A stretch of 64,000 nt of DNA from an uncultured Clostridia bacterium (lineage in GTDB: Bacteria > Bacillota > Clostridia > UBA1381 > UBA9506), in contig CAKSBF010000001.1 in NCBI GenBank assembly GCA_934438075.1, positions 504,593 to 568,592 on the forward strand, given 5' to 3'. Every line of letters begins with the position of its first letter. Positions within the stretch are counted from its first letter, which is position 1. The position numbers and the translations under genes are program-made. Under the pieces are notes generated by a model. It had not been told where the DNA came from. It saw nothing but the letters and a program-made list of their open reading frames with translations, and did no database searches. This document shows positions 63,863 through 64,000 of this stretch, in pieces.

Positions 63863-63893
63863 AAATGCGTATTTACAACTTAAATGCGTATTT
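63863..63893. repeat. iteron-like direct repeat upstream of ParM-like gene
   Basis: AAATGCGTATTT at 63863-63874 and 63882-63893, identical, 19 bp apart (about two helical turns). Position upstream of parM is where parC sites lie. Confidence 0.6.
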
Positions 63894-63913
63894 TCGTTAA
63901 AATACATATAAAA

Positions 63914-63940
63914 AAGAGGCGAGCATAACACCCACCTCTT
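63914..63940 (-). terminator. terminator of an upstream element gene
   Basis: AAGAGG / CCTCTT stem followed on the minus strand by TTTTTTATATG; ends a transcript that comes from beyond the right edge. Confidence 0.6.
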
Positions 63941-64000
63941 CATTGGTTCACTTAGCTTTCATAGGCGTTCCAAAAGTTCAGACGGCTTTATAGCCGTAAC

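Larger units (their letters stand above)
58525..64000. mobile_element. end of an integrative element (serine recombinase type), partial
   Basis: All genes here are on the minus strand, against the chromosomal direction on this side of the origin, and are element-type: large serine recombinase, small accessory ORF, HTH, sigma-like regulator, XRE, ParR-like and ParM-like. The order regulator-HTH-small ORF-recombinase is that of Tn916-like/CTn ends. The left boundary is placed near 58.53 kb by the truncated gene; the right end is outside the window. Conjugation genes are not seen, so ICE versus mobilisable element is open. Confidence 0.75.

Noticed and set aside
1..64000. CRISPR arrays and rRNA genes
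   Set aside because: No regularly spaced repeats and no rRNA sequence were seen in the window.

Overview
The window reads as a chromosomal segment of an anaerobic, low-to-mid-GC Bacillota (class Clostridia). The evidence is an S-layer homology (SLH) surface protein, LplA/B/C-type sugar ABC transporters, CarD, ZapA, GerMN, DUF1540 and DUF975 proteins, an Rnf complex, a V-type ATPase, parS sites of the Bacillus/Clostridium type and Clostridium-style serine recombinase elements. The pectin-directed enzymes with SLH and Big_4 domains recall pectin specialists such as Monoglobus. That comparison is an inference; no marker gene in the window fixes the species.

Layout. 1-14.6 kb (minus strand): a pectin / rhamnogalacturonan cluster made of a lipoprotein sugar-binding protein, two permeases, a multidomain secreted CE12 acetylesterase, a secreted (alpha/alpha)-barrel PL2-like enzyme with Big_4 and Big_2 domains, an SLH cell-surface protein and a further Big_4 protein cut by the window edge. 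15.0-17.4 kb (plus): a secreted stalk-domain protein, an ECF sigma factor and a membrane anti-sigma-like protein; the first and third share the same C-terminal domain. 17.5-27.2 kb (minus): HIT hydrolase, shikimate kinase, CAP protein, MATE exporter, a diguanylate cyclase with an ECF-S-like membrane sensor and a structured leader, surface and GerMN proteins, ZapA, CarD and a PRK06851-type P-loop protein. 27.3-35.9 kb: a complete nine-gene V-type ATPase operon in the Enterococcus hirae ntp order F-I-K-E-C-G-A-B-D, whose proteolipid carries the Gln/Glu pattern of Na+-binding rotors. 36-39.3 kb: MnaA/WecB, a TagO/WecA-like transferase and a DUF421 protein. 39.5-43.7 kb (plus): hom-thrB-lysC and a DUF975 protein. 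43.8-49.2 kb (minus): a DUF1540 peptide and the complete rnfCDGEAB operon.

At about 50.1-50.7 kb there is a tRNA-Leu(CAA) followed by an AT-rich gap with DnaA-box-like sites, a DnaA-trio-like repeat and an AT-rich stretch directly before dnaN. With parA-parB and two perfect parS sites at 53.97 and 55.86 kb, and a general switch from minus-strand to plus-strand genes here, this looks like the replication origin. dnaA is not next to it. Genes to the right (dnaN, a Toprim/RNase M5-like protein, an unknown protein, greA, parAB, DUF4446, serS, GNAT) are visibly more AT-rich than those on the left.

From about 58.5 kb to the right edge lies one end of an integrative mobile element: large serine recombinase, small accessory ORF, HTH and sigma-like regulators behind a terminator/attenuator, an XRE repressor, and a ParR-like/ParM-like segregation pair with an iteron-like repeat upstream. 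It may have interrupted a small signal-peptide gene at about 58.53 kb.

Functional links (inference): Rnf and the V-ATPase could share a sodium circuit; MnaA and TagO could supply the wall polysaccharide to which SLH proteins bind; the ABC importer could take up oligosaccharides released by the CE12 and PL2-like enzymes.
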